The position numbers were made by a program, and so were the translations under genes. Of a stretch of DNA of 64,000 bases, positions 46,381 through 57,296 are shown in pieces. Under the pieces are notes generated by a model, which saw only the letters and a list, made by a program, of their open reading frames with translations, did not search any database and was not told the origin of the DNA. Within the stretch, counting starts at the first letter, position 1. Each line of letters opens with the position of its first letter. The stretch covers positions 69,938,502-70,002,501 of the forward strand of contig NC_092350.1 in assembly GCF_963676685.1 (NCBI RefSeq). The letters run 5' to 3'. Origin of the DNA: Mytilus edulis. Lineage: Eukaryota > Mollusca > Bivalvia > Mytilida > Mytilidae.

Positions 46381-48000
46381 ATCTTTGAATATTTAAAATC
46401 ATTATGATTTCTAACGGGCAAAATAGATTAATTCTGCATTGTATTCTTTAGAACAACTTTTCTGAGTTCATTTTACGCCATATTAAAATTAAGAGATGCC
46501 ATTAATTCGGCCGTGTCAGATTCTAATGCATTCTGGGTAAAATTTTCAAAATCGTGCATCTAAAAGGTGTGATTGGGTTTCAACGTTCAGAAAAATGGAA
46601 ATCTAAGCAATAACGTGACGTATTTTGATTTTGATGTGTTAAAAATGAGATTACCCATATAGTCACTTAGATTCTTAAAAAGATGATTTTTTGATGAGCC
46701 AATAGAAATACATGTATGCTGATTATCCTCACATCAAATGGTCTAAACAGTGGATGAGGCTGATCATTCCATATAGGCTCTGGGAAATTGAAGCCATTTT
46801 GTTTTTGTACAAGACTGACATGGTGATATATATATTGAATAGTAGGGTAAAATGGGTATACCAATCAGCTTGTTTTCTCACGTTGTCGTTCTTATGAGTC
46901 GACCTGTATTTTGTTCTTATCCGTAGAGGCCACGAGACGAAAATTTGAGAACGCAATCACGAGACCACCTAGACAGTACATGTATTTGAAGTTAGCAAAT
47001 TTGTTAAGGGCTTATAGGACTGATCTATTTAACTGTATTCTTTTAACAATACTTATTGTGAACTATTTCTCGTGTTTGATATTTGTACCTCGATCCCTGA
47101 CTTAATTCTTATCTTCGTTCACCTCTTCATATTGACATCCATTCTTTAAATGTCTATTTCTATACAATAACATATCTAGATATCAGATACATCTTTAGTT
47201 ATTTATGGAAAATCGGTGAATTAGACACATATAGTGTGTTGCATGTTTATGTTGCAGGTCACTGCAAAAAAAGGAAAATAAAAAAGTAGAATCAAAGATT
47301 CTATAAGATTCGAACCTTTATATAAAAGTAAGCATGCATGCGTGTTTTCACTACGGCAATTCAGCGAATCTATTTCCATCGGCAATGAATTCTGTCACTG
47401 GAAATATATTTCAAACGTCAAAAATTTCTGTCACTGTATAGAATCTATTTCAAATTGATATCATAAAATTACTGACATATATACATTAAAAAGTTTTATC
47501 TATCCCCATCGATCTACAATTGTGTGAAATTTTAGCAGAGCTGAGTACGTGTGACATTTAAAATTAATACCATGTCTATGAAACCCTCTAATTTATTATT
47601 ATCCGCGGAATAATAGTTATTAGTTACGCAATTTCTCCTTTTGTTGTCTTTGGTTCAAAGGTCATAATGTTCTCTTGTGAAAGTCTCCTTTGGGCAATTA
47701 GCTATACTGCGTGATGATTTCTAACCCACTCACACAAATAACACTTGATTTCGAAACAGTTTCGAAATTTTTAGATAGCATAAGTATTTTTTGTTCGTTT
47801 TTGCTAATAACATTTACGAGAAATATAGAAAACTACATATAGAATCAAGAAAGGACTACCACTGAATTAAAGGCTCCTGACATAGGCCAAGCACATAAAC
47901 ATATAGACGACAATGTTAAACATGTTTGTGAGCGTAAGTTATGTGTAACATTATAAACATAACAACATAAGAACAAGCTCCTTAATAAAGTTGAAACTGC

Positions 48001-48028
48001 ACCACACACACACACACACACACACAAA
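48001..48028. repeat. (CA)n microsatellite
   Basis: About twelve uninterrupted CA dinucleotides. Confidence 0.95.
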
Positions 48029-48256
48029 ACCGAAAGACAATGCACACAAGGTACCGTTCTTGTACTACTTGCTGTTCCTATAGTCTATATAGTGCAAAGT
48101 TCAATTGCATTAAAAAATAAACAATGCTTTTTAGATTGAAAAATAGATTTTATAAGAAGGTTTGCTGCAACTATTAATCTTAACCAAACATTCGTTTCAA
48201 GTCTTGATATAAATTCTGAAATGGCAGTGCATAACTAGTTTTTATTTTTTCTATTT

Positions 48257-48410
48257 AAGGAATGACTGTAATATTTTTTCTGTCTATGAAGAAATAACAT
48301 AAAAAATGTGTTGCACACTGAATAACGTGCGTAGCGGGTTATTTAACAGTGTGCACCACATTTTTTATGTTATTTCGAATAGACAGAAAAAATATTATAG
48401 TCATTTCTTA
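48257..48410. mobile_element. Hairpin MITE, arms about 70 bp
   Basis: The left arm contains GGAATGACTGTAATATTTTT, CTGTCTAT, AAATAACATAAAAAATGTG and GCACACTG; the right arm is its complement with few changes. The apex is AATAACGTGCGTAGCGGGTT. It lies 150 bp before the 48563 exon. Confidence 0.8.
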
Positions 48411-48562
48411 TAATTTAATTCTAAATTCCATTTTAAACCGTAGAAAACCACGAAAAAACGTTAATGACGTCACAGTCACATCACTAAATTATGTCTATGG
48501 GCTGATAACAAAATAGTCAACCAATCAGAAGACGCGTTACATCCAAAATTAAATTATTTCAG

Positions 48563-48770
48563 AAAGAACAAAAGAATGGTGGTCACCATAACGGAAGTAT
48601 ACCTGTCATAGACGCAAGCAATACATATAGGTCAAATGGTATCTATGACGAAATTGGAAAAGAGGCTAACGGAACATGTAGCAGTGAAAAACTTGATGCA
48701 ATAATACCACACGCAGTGGACAATGTGTACGCTATACCAGACAAGAGAAGGAAACAAGTCCAGCAAGAAG
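48563..48770 (+). CDS. TNFR-like receptor, cytoplasmic exon 1
   Basis: 208 bp, entering in phase 0 after TTATTTCAG and leaving in phase 1 before GTATGG. It encodes the membrane-proximal half of the tail: KEQKNGGHHNGSIPVIDASN, then TYRSNGIYDEIGKEANGTCS, then NVYAIPDKRRKQVQQE. Two tyrosine motifs, IYDEI and VYAIP, sit 30-odd residues apart in contexts resembling SH2-ligand sites. There is no death domain and no clear PxQxT-type TRAF site; VQQED is at best a loose relative. The function of the tail is not established. Confidence 0.8.
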
Positions 48771-49597
48771 GTATGGCGGTGTTTTAGCGTAGTCGCACTG
48801 GGGAATGGACAATAGAAAAGAGGGGCATCATAATTAACTAGTGTTTTCGATATAAAAATATGGAACAAAGTGAGCAAGAACACATTAAAAAAGCAAATAG
48901 GTTAAAATATTTTTAAAAATAACAAGAATAGAATTTTCAAAAATGGCAACGTTTGCCAAGCGACTGTGGTTTTTTTTTAAGGAAAAACAACGGTCATTGA
49001 AGGGGTCAACACGGTAATCTCGAAATGTATAATACATTTTAAATTCTGGTGTGAAAATTTTCTCATAATATATCAAATGTCCAATACATTTTCATGTGAG
49101 GTTATTGGGCAATGAAACAAAGTATTAATAGTAAAAATAGACAAATTGCGTGGTGTTTTAAATTTTAGTGCCTTGAGCCGTATCCCCTACGAAGCTATTT
49201 AATGTACTTTTACATATAATTCCCCTCAGTTCGATATTTGTTACAATAAAACTTATGTATACTACTTAATTATTTTTAGATAAGTTGAGTATTAAGTCCA
49301 TCATGAATATTCATGCATTGTCAATAGCTTATTTAAAAAAAAAAGATCGATGTTACTTCATATGAGGCTCAAAACTTCAAAAGGCTCTGTGATAAAAATG
49401 TGAAACAATTCTAAAGCCTTAGAAAATAAACGGATGAATTCAGTTAGAGACAATTAACATAAAATGTCACTAAAATTTTCTTTCACACTAAACTGACGGG
49501 TTGCCCGATCTGCTACAACCAACGAAAGAAAGATCACTAAAGTTGCAACCACTTTTTATGCAATGATCGGTTATATTAAATGTATATTTTTTTTCAG
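48771..49597 (+). other. Last receptor intron
   Basis: Donor GTATGG, acceptor TTTTTTTTCAG. It is AT-rich, with no repeat or RNA gene recognised. Confidence 0.65.
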
Positions 49598-49842
49598 ACA
49601 TTAAATATATTGATGAAACAACGGATGACGAAAGCAAAGAAGGTGATAAGTTGTTAGGAGGCAATGAAACAGAAGATGACAATGAGGACGTCAAGACACC
49701 AAATCAAAATGGCGACATTTCCGTTTCCGGAACACCAGCCGTAACAACCAATGAAACTAGTCCTATGTTGAGTGAAATACAATTGGAGATCGAAAATAAT
49801 ACAGAACCTCCAAAAGAAACAGATGCCCTTGTGGAATCTTGA
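49598..49842 (+). CDS. TNFR-like receptor, last coding exon
   Basis: It enters in phase 1 (completing GAC) and ends at TGA 49840-49842. It encodes 81 further residues: IKYIDETTDDESKEGDK, LLGGNETEDDNEDVKTPNQN, a Ser/Thr stretch, then LSEIQLEIENNTEPPKE and TDALVES at the C-terminus. The segment is strongly acidic and predicted by eye to be disordered. KYIDE adds a third tyrosine motif. PPKET near the end resembles the PxQxT/PxExT type of TRAF ligand, but one residue is atypical and I would not rely on it. The assembled protein is 521 residues including the putative exon at 17551. Confidence 0.8.
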
Positions 49843-50436
49843 AAATTGGACCGTAGACTTTTTTGTTTTTTTATTTCACGCAACGGACACTAAACAACTG
49901 TACATTGCTTTAGTTCAAAAATCAAACAAGCTAGATGACAATTTAACAATAAGTGCTTTATAGCCTCAAAGGCATTTTCACATAATGTGCAATATTTATT
50001 CTTTCCTATGACAAAAGCGAATCAAATGTGTGATAGATCCTATATATATAATTTCATGACAAAAACTTGTGTATATATAGTATTGTATTGACTGTTTCAT
50101 CAGAGAGAGAGAAAATCTAGAAAAAAAGACTGACGTTTTAATATGTTTCAATCAGTATTTTTGCTTTTATTTCGATATAGGCGTTTTCGTAATACGAACT
50201 ATTTTTTTGCGGTGTGTTATACTTGTTTGATTGTAAATTTATAATACATGACTTGTGTAAAAGTTAACCTGTTCCTTTGATGTCAAATTAGATTTATTTA
50301 ATGTTTTTTTATTTATTCAAGTGCTTTTAATGAAATAATGTTTCTGTTCATTATGATAGATGATATAATTAGAGAATTTTTTTCTACAGGAAATTTAGAT
50401 AAAACAGAATTGTATATTTAGATAATACATAATAAA
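49843..50436 (+). promoter_or_regulatory. Receptor 3' UTR and polyadenylation signal
   Basis: The first AATAAA after the stop is at 50431-50436, giving a UTR of about 600 bases. The interval is AT-rich without repeats, as expected of a UTR. A GA-rich tract (50583-50635) lies just beyond. Confidence 0.5.
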
Positions 50437-50682
50437 AATTGGGTGTTGGATGTACTAAAACCGGATATTTGCATGAAATATACATCACTATTATGTAAAG
50501 ATAATATAAATCGTCAATCTAAAGTAAATAACAAGAAATTATTAAGAAGCGTGCATGAAAATCGAAGACAAAGAGATTTGTCGGAGAGAGAGAGCGAGAG
50601 AGAGCACAAGGGAGATAGAGTGAGAGATAGATGGAAAATGAAAGTATGGAAAGTATGGGCATAATCGAGTAGGAATGCACAA
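50437..50682. other. Intergenic, GA-rich tract
   Basis: Contains GAGAGAGAGAGCGAGAGAGA-type low complexity at 50583-50635. The 73-codon frame is composed largely of it. Confidence 0.5.
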
Positions 50683-50882
50683 TGATTGATTGATTAAATT
50701 TTGGTGTTAGTGCCACTCTCAGCACTATACTAATTGTCTACAGCATGTCGTTCAGTTTATAGGTTGAACAAGTCGAGAACCGCCGACTTTTGTCAGTTAA
50801 ATTGTCAATCTTAGTCAATTAAGATTGGAGTCGAACGCACCTGACACGTACGGGTTCGAACTGACAGACTAAAGCGAATTCA
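50683..50882 (-). mobile_element. tRNA-derived SINE, 5'-truncated
   Basis: Read on the minus strand it contains a B-box-like GCGTTCGACTCC and the word GTTCGAACCCGTACGTGTCA, then CTGACAAAAGTCGGCGGTTC, then GTGCTGAGAGTGGCACTAAC, and ends in an (AATC)n tail (plus strand GATTGATTGATT, 50683-50695). A-box and tRNA head are not visible. The layout fits a molluscan SINE with simple-repeat tail; the family name cannot be fixed from here. Confidence 0.65.
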
Positions 50883-51150
50883 AAATGAAAACTACAAGCA
50901 ATCTATAAGATTGAAAGGGTTAAGTTTAATAGTTACTGATTTATATTTCGTTTATGATGTTTTCTTCTTTTTAATCATTTATATAAATGCATCGTTGAAG
51001 AATGATTTTTAGCGTTTCTTCGTAAATGTTTCTACATTGAATGTAGAATTGTTTTTCATTATTTCAGTCTCATGTTGAAGATAGTGTTACGTTTAAGAAG
51101 TTGAATTATGAACTTATCATTTCAAATGTGTTTGCATTTTGCTTTGTATT

Positions 51151-51330
51151 AATAAGCTGCAATCCTCACAACTCGGCCGATTCCGTACCTCATCTAACAA
51201 GGAAAGAAGCGGAGTCACCCGAGGATTGCCGATTGAATAAGCTGCAATCGTCACAACTCGGCCGATTCCGTACCTCATCTAACAAGGAGAGAAGCGGAAT
51301 CACCCGAGAATTGCCGATTGAATAAGCTGC
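51151..51330 (+). repeat. Two exact-length 85-bp tandem units plus a start of a third
   Basis: Units begin AATAAGCTGCAATC at 51151 and 51236; AATAAGCTGC recurs at 51321. Each can fold (GCAATCCTC with GAGGATTGC) around ACTCGGCCGATTCCGTACC. The units differ at only a few bases. A diverged relative is at 29806-29900. Confidence 0.85.
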
Positions 51331-52569
51331 TGTCATTTTTATTTTAAAATATAAAATATTCAAATGTTCATGTGAAGAAATGTCTACGTGTAATAAAGAG
51401 GACACTTAAAGTTTTTGACGACTAACAAGCCTAATAAAAGTCCAAAGCTTGTAAGTGGACAACCCATTTGTTTAATTCATAAAATATTTTAAAAGATAAT
51501 TGTGTTGCTCTCATTAAACTCCATGCTCAACAATTTTTATCAAACGTTCTTCATAAAAAGTATATTCACAGAATATTTTTAGTCTGTAAGAATGCATTGT
51601 CGGTTTCCGTCCAAAAAGTCATTAAGGGATGAAAACTGTGTGTGTTGTTTGAATTAATGTTAGAAAAAAATGATATATTTACATGTATATACGCATCTGT
51701 ATATATTTCATGTATATCGTTGTTTTTTGTGAGTACATGTACACTGTACGGAGGGTCTAGAGGGAGTTACATCATGATTTTAATACATGAACTAAAAATA
51801 GGTGAAACAAGTATATTTTTCACGAAAAAAACTCGGACTCATTACATGAAACCCTCTATACAGTATACACGAATCATCCAATGTCTCGACCGGAATTGTT
51901 TTATTTTTATTTGTTCATGTACATGTAATAGTATTTGCTTATTTTTTTGACTTAATTATGTTTGAATGATATGAATGTTTTAAACAGTATTTTTATGTGT
52001 TCTTTTTATTTTTAAGGTGCAAAAGATGTATGTAAATAAAATGTAAATAAAAATGCTAATTATTTATTCAGAAGATTGACTATTGATTGCATCTGGTTCG
52101 GCAGTATCCCATGCTGAGTTATCGGTTTTTGCTCTCTCTCTCTCAATTGAGATTGCTGGTTCGGAGCATGTTTCACCAACAATGTAGGTAGTCTTGAAAT
52201 TAAAAGGAACAAAACTGTGTTCTTGAATGCAACATCGTTTGTTGTTGTATTTTGAGAGAGGATAGTTTTATGTTTTATGGGGGGGAGGGTTAACTTGTTT
52301 TAACTTTTGAATATTTAATGCATAAACTTTTCAAATGAGGAATATTTCATTGTATTGCTCAAGATTTTTCTTTAACAGTCGGATAATGTCGAGTGCATAT
52401 CCCATCTTATTTCGAACAATATAGTTGTCCTAAAATTAATGCGCGAATTTGAATAATAAGGAATCTTCAGGTGTCTGGTCAGAGAGAAGAGAGAAACAGT
52501 AGTAAAGAAGAAAGAAAATGGGATATGTTATGTCTAAATTTTCATTGGAGTGCTCTCCCTTGAATAGTG
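51331..52569. other. Gene-free intergenic stretch
   Basis: No exon or family is recognised; there is a short (CT)n run at 52134-52145. The 102-codon frame at 51642-51950 is low in complexity and shows no domain. Confidence 0.4.
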
Positions 52570-52750
52570 GACTGATAATTTATACAGATAAGCCAAACAC
52601 CCAAGAACATTGCGTCATTTTCAATCGATATGTAGAGCAGGATCTGCTTACCCTTCCGGAGCACCTGAGATCACCCCCAGTGTTTGGTGGGGCTCGTGTT
52701 GCTTAGTCTTTAGTTTTCAATATTGTGTCTTGTGTGTGTGATTTTCAGGA
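52570..52750 (+). repeat. Dispersed repeat R3
   Basis: GAGCAGGATCTGCTTACCCT, TCCGGAGCACCTGAGATCAC, CCCCAGTGTTTGGTGGGGCT, then TTCAATATTGTGTCTTGTGT. The complement occurs at 58395-58645. The 62-codon frame ending PEHLRSPPVFGGARVA is repeat-derived. Confidence 0.75.
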
Positions 52751-53869
52751 CTACATGTACATGCAAAATAGTCGCATCACGTTCCAAGTTTATTTGGCGA
52801 TACTTTGAGTTTTAATCAAGTTTATTCGCTGGGCAGAGATATAACTTTTTCTTTATACGTTACTCAGTTTCTGTATAGATATTTTATATACAAATCTGTT
52901 AAGATGCATTGTAACACGTACGAGATATTCAGAGCAGCTGTAATTTCCTCAGTGTAACAAGTCTGAATTTCATATTACCAACTGAGCATTGCATGTTGGA
53001 TAGGTACACGGATTTTTAAAACGTATTCGTTCGTATCAGGTGGATTACTATTTGTGGCTAGGTTTTTAGAAAACACATTTTGCATTCGTCTACTATTGAA
53101 CGGTGTAATTAAATTAAAATCTTGGTTTTGTTTGTAAACAAAACGGTTAAGTTTGTTTCCTGTTCGTAATTCAATATTATTTGTATCAAGTTATTATTAA
53201 ATTATAAAAGCATTCTATATCAGATTAACATAATTATTTACACTATTTACCTATACAAATTTGAATACCAGAATTTACCAGTTCTTAAGTCATTCAAGAT
53301 TTTAATTCAAGTTGGATCCGTCCTGGATCGAAACCAACAACCTCCTGCACAAGAGACACGCACACTATTAAAATTTCATGATTTTTTCAAGATTTTATTC
53401 ATAACCTCAGACACATACAGGTGTGTAAGAGGACAATATAATTACAAACATAAGATAATACAAAGTGAGGCCGGACAGACAAACACAAATGCATAGTATG
53501 TTATAAAATACAATTTTGTTTGAGTATTTCATAATCATACTAGTTTCTTTACGAAAATTGATAAATTCTTTTGAACTTGTACGTTACATACGTATAGACA
53601 GTAGAGCAGTAAAATTGTTCTTGCTTCGATTTATTGCATACTAAGTTGGTACGAGACCAGCCCGTCCAATGACATATGTTGAAACCAGTCCATGAATTCG
53701 AAGGTTTGACCATAAATTGTTTATCTGATAATGAACTTTTAACAAAAACCTTTTTTTAAACATGATTCTATTTTGGTCAAGTGCTGTCGTTAAGCTTTGA
53801 ACAGATTATCTTTACAAGTAATGAATTTACCCGGTTGATTAACTTTTGGTGTAAATATGTAATTCTTTT

Positions 53870-54012
53870 GTTTAGGGGCCAGCTAAAGCCGCCTCCGGTT
53901 GCGGGATTTTCTCGCTGTGTTGAAGGCCCTTTGGTGGACTTCGGCTGTTTTCTGCTATGGTCGGGTTATTGTGTCTTTGACGCATTCACGATTTCCATTC
54001 TCATTTTTTTTT
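53870..54012 (+). repeat. Dispersed repeat R1 (3' half)
   Basis: TTTAGGGGCCAGCTAAAGCC, GTTGAAGGCCCTTTGGTGGA, GGTCGGGTTATTGTGTCTTT, ACGATTTCCATTCTCATTTT. Confidence 0.75.
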
Positions 54013-54065
54013 AACTAAGGGAAAAAATGCCCACAAAATCCTTCTTCGTGAAAACTCAACATAAC

Positions 54066-54370
54066 CGGTGGATGATCCGATGGGGAGAGGGGTCCAGATT
54101 GGCACCCCCTTATTTACGATCAGTGCTATTGAATGGGGACATATGGGTGGATCCCCCCTTATTATAAGATACAGATATTTTATTTCCTAATCATAGGGTT
54201 CATAACAAGCATGTAATCACATAAAGTAAAAATAAAAAGCCTTTCTCTCCCACTCGAATACACTCACACATACAACTATCGTTCTGATTAAGGATGATTG
54301 ATTTAACAGTACAACAACTTATTATCCTGGGTTGGAACCCCCTTTTAAAAATGGCTGAATCCGCCCATGT
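54066..54370 (+). mobile_element. CAGTGGCGGATCC-type MITE A split by a retroposon
   Basis: The left part ends in ATGGGGACATATGGGTGGAT and CCCCCC; the right part resumes with CCTGGGTTGGAACCCCC and ends GGCTGAATCCGCCCATG. The two parts are colinear with 63678-63843. The ends are decayed. Confidence 0.65.
54166..54317 (-). mobile_element. 152-bp retroposon fragment with 8-bp target duplication
   Basis: It is flanked by CTTATTAT at 54158-54165 and 54318-54325. On the minus strand it ends in GGAAATAAAATATCTGTATC, a polyadenylation-like signal and short tail, so it is likely a 5'-truncated LINE UTR. No coding part is present. Confidence 0.6.
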
Positions 54371-54569
54371 AAAACACAATTTTTAATTTCCGGACATATT
54401 TAGCAAGTCAATATACATTACTGTATTAAAATTGATGTTTGTATTTGGCAATGTGTTTGTTTGTATGCAACTTTTTGGTTATTAGACATATTCGAAAACT
54501 GGCTGCTAGCGTAGTGGCTGCTAGCGAGTGGCTGTAGCTTGAGCCTGGTTTCGATAATATATATACCAA

Positions 54570-54655
54570 AGGTTGTCACTGATAAGTCTTTTGTAGACGA
54601 AACACGCGTCTGGCGTATTTGCAAAATTTAGTCCTGGTATCTATGATGAGTTTAT
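54570..54655 (+). repeat. Dispersed repeat R5
   Basis: GATAAGTCTTTTGTAGACGA, AACACGCGTCTGGCGTATTT and CCTGGTATCTATGATGAG. A second, shorter copy is at 18190. Confidence 0.55.
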
Positions 54656-55199
54656 TTACTTGCAAACGTCAATTTGGAAAGAATCCATGCTAAACCACGT
54701 ATATATCATTTTATTATTAAATTGATAGGTACCGGATTGTTTGTTATCCAAAAGTTTGTGGTTTTTTTTTCTATCACTGGAAAAGCAGAAAATGTTGGTT
54801 AGGGGCAGATTTTCTCCAAGCAGTGTGGGATAATTATTGTGACCCGGTTTTTAGGTACAAAGTAAAGTAAATCTATTTTAAACTCTGCATTGATCTACGA
54901 TTGAGAGGTTTAAAGCTTGGTTTTGTTTATTTATCAAAACAATAAGGATTGTTTCCTGTTCTTAATACCATATTATGTGTATCAAAAACCAGATTAAGGT
55001 AGACTAGCATTCTATTCCAGATTAACATAATTACTTACAATGTTTACCTCTGAAAGAATACACTACGTTTAAAAACTCCATTGATAATTCTTTGTCGTTT
55101 GCTTACATCATGTACGGTTGTACCGATATTTATTTCAAGAGGTTGTACTGATTGACCGTCCAGACTCTGCAGTCATGCTTCTGTGATTCCCTATATAAT

Positions 55200-55243
55200 C
55201 AACCAAATTTTTTTGGACGAAAGGGATCACCCCCTCTGGATCC
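55200..55243. repeat. MITE right-end fragment
   Basis: GGGATCACCCCCTCTGGATC followed by CGC resembles the right end of the CAGTGGCGGATCC family (compare 9055-9097). Confidence 0.5.
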
Positions 55244-55324
55244 GCTATGCGGTCTAAATTTTATCGATTTGTTGAGGCTTATTGGTCTTTTTCTTAATAG
55301 TCCAATGAGAAGCAGCAAATTTTA

Positions 55325-55500
55325 AAATTAGACGATCTGGTATGCCGGATTGCCATAGATGTAAACAACTATAGCGGTCACCGTACAGCCTTCAACAATA
55401 AGCAAAATCCAGACTGCGGTAGTTACCATTAAAAGACCACGAAAAGACAAATGTAAACAATTCAAACGAAAAAGGTAACGGCCTGATTCATGTATAGAAA
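55325..55500 (+). repeat. Dispersed repeat R2
   Basis: GGATTGCCATAGATG, AACAACTATAGCGGTCACCG, TACAGCCTTCAACAATAAGC, GTAAACAATTCAAACGAAAA. It is diverged but colinear with 29093-29285. Confidence 0.7.
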
Positions 55501-56423
55501 CAATAAACGAATTACAATTCAAATCTAAAACACATACAGCAACAAACAACACGCAATAAATTATAGGCACCTACAGAATGTGGTCGGGTTAAATATGTTT
55601 GCTTTAGCAAAACATTTTCCCTAACCTCGGACAGTGGTGTAACAAAACATCAACGTTCATGTCTTTGCTTTGAACGCGATGGATCTCATGACAACCCGTA
55701 CTTCAGACACGCAGGATATCACGAGACCAAATTTAAATCTTTAATCTGATAATGAACTTTCAAAAACGGTACTTTTAAACGCAATGTATTAAGATTATTT
55801 CAGACGGGTTTTGTGGTTAAAATTTTGAACGGATTATCTTGCAAAGATTTTATACAATTCAGTAAATATTAATTGGCGTAAATAAATTATTTCTATAGTT
55901 CCAAATGAAATAATAATTGCGACCCAATCCTTGTTCGGGTAATTTTTTTAATTTATGTATTTGAAGTCATGACACGTTCTGCAAATCCATAAACAGTACT
56001 TATAAAATTAATACAATTTATGTACTATATTTTTTGTTTGTTTGTGTAGTGAACCTCCGACTGAGCGAGACGTTCGTAGGAATTCAAGGTCGTAAAGCAC
56101 CCGCCCCCGTTGTTGATAAGTTGCGAACTTATGTTCCAAATCAGATGAAACTCATATCCAACACAACAAAAGAAAGATAACTCCAGGAATTTTTACTGTT
56201 TTTTCGACTTAATATCTTTATATTTGTATATGATCTGAATGGTAAAATTTTATTATAAAACATTAATTAATAATCTGTTGCAGTTAATTCAATTCCATAA
56301 CTTTAAAATACTTTTAAGCTGAATGAAATTGGCATCTTTTTCTAAAATCATCAGGTATATAGGGGATCATTCCATAAAACAGCAGCTGTATGTATATTTT
56401 TACAGAACATATAAATTTGATGA

Positions 56424-56598
56424 TATAAAAAAGAAGATGTGGTATGATTGCCAATGAGATAACCATCCAAAAAAAGACCAAAATTACACAGACATTAACA
56501 ACTATAGGTCACCGTACGGCCTTCGACAATGAGCAAAGCCCATACCGCATAGTCAGCTATAATAGGCCCCGATAAGACAATGTAAAACAATTCAAATT
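56424..56598 (+). repeat. Dispersed repeat R2
   Basis: AAAAAAGAAGATGTGGTATG, then AGGTCACCGTACGGCCTTCG, GCCCATACCGCATAGTCAGC, GTAAAACAATTCAAATTC. It lies 260 bp upstream of the LSM10 start. Confidence 0.85.
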
Positions 56599-56691
56599 CA
56601 ATTGATGTATAGAATAATAATAAATATCAAAATTGGTGTCAACCTGAACAAGCATCATGCATAATTAACCACAATCAATCCATAAACGTGT

Positions 56692-56735
56692 GCAGAGACA
56701 TATATTGTATAATATTATACATTGTATGTCTCTGC
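56692..56735. repeat. 44-bp inverted repeat upstream of LSM10
   Basis: GCAGAGACATATATTGTATA...TACATTGTATGTCTCTGC pairs at 20 of 22 positions without a loop. Its role is unknown. It lies 120 bp before the LSM10 start codon, inside the likely promoter or 5' UTR. Confidence 0.75.
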
Positions 56736-56855
56736 TTGTGGTAAGTAATCAAGTGTGTTATGAGGTTCTCCAATATTAGGAGAGAAATACGGATGAACCA
56801 TAAAATTCAACCATGCCCTTTTCGTTTCTTTCCCTAGACCGTAATAATCCCTAAA

Positions 56856-57296
56856 ATGGCAAGCAATCGACAGAAATTTCTGATTAAAAATTCACTTATT
56901 TCTTTGTTAAAAGCGCTTGAAGGAAAAGTGACGACTGTTGAATTACGGAATGAACATACAGTCACAGGAACAATTGATTATGTTGACGGATTTATGTGTG
57001 TTTCGATGTCAAATGTTTGCTTCAAAACATTGTCAGGAAAAATGACAAATTTTGAGCAATTTTACATACAAGGACCGAATATAAGATTTGTACAGATACC
57101 AGACGAAATTGACATGAAAAAGGCGATTCATTGGGAGGTAAATGAAGAAAGGATAATGCGGCAACGGATGCAGAAAGCAATAAGTGATGCAGTTATAAAA
57201 AAGAGACAGAAAAGAGAAAAAGAAATAACGAAAAAAGAAGAAAAAGAACAGAAATTGCTGAAAGAAGCAGTCGATAAAAAAGATGCACCTAACTGA
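56856..57296 (+). CDS. LSM10: U7 snRNA-associated Sm-like protein LSm10
   Basis: LSm10 replaces SmD1 in the ring that binds U7 snRNA, so it acts in the nucleus in cutting the 3' ends of replication-dependent histone mRNAs. The 146-residue frame starts MASNRQKFLIKNSLISLLKA. Sm motif 1 is LEGKVTTVELRNEHTVTG with IDYVDGFMCVSM (about 27-62); Sm motif 2 is FYIQGPNIRFVQIPDEI (about 78-94). The NSLI-LL-L-G-VTTV-LR-E pattern and the IQGPNIRFVQIPD ending are what separate LSm10 from SmD1 in my reading. The tail after residue 100 is a charged Lys/Glu coil (EERIMRQRMQKA, then KKRQKREKEITKKEEKEQ), longer than the roughly 123-residue human protein and without an RG-rich end. The CDS has no intron; a possible acceptor TTTCCCTAG ends at 56837, so a 5' UTR intron is likely. 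The start is the first ATG after it. Confidence 0.93.
   Translation: MASNRQKFLIKNSLISLLKALEGKVTTVELRNEHTVTGTIDYVDGFMCVSMSNVCFKTLSGKMTNFEQFYIQGPNIRFVQIPDEIDMKKAIHWEVNEERIMRQRMQKAISDAVIKKRQKREKEITKKEEKEQKLLKEAVDKKDAPN

Larger units (their letters stand above)
43242..48562 (+). other. Receptor intron after the transmembrane exon (5.3 kb)
   Basis: Donor GTAAGT, acceptor AAATTATTTCAG. It contains an inverted pair around 43340-43490 (AATGGGCAAAATAT against AAAATATTACCCATAATGC), the CAAGGAGGTTATATGACCTC hairpin at about 43737, an A-rich repeat (44250-44395), a CTAG-rich stretch (46046-46380), a CA microsatellite and a hairpin element. No other exon is recognised. Confidence 0.65.

Noticed and set aside
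50840..50870. tRNA gene suggested by GGGTTCGAACTG and GCGTTCGACTCC
   Set aside because: No acceptor stem or A-box could be assembled; the sequence continues as a SINE body and (AATC)n tail.
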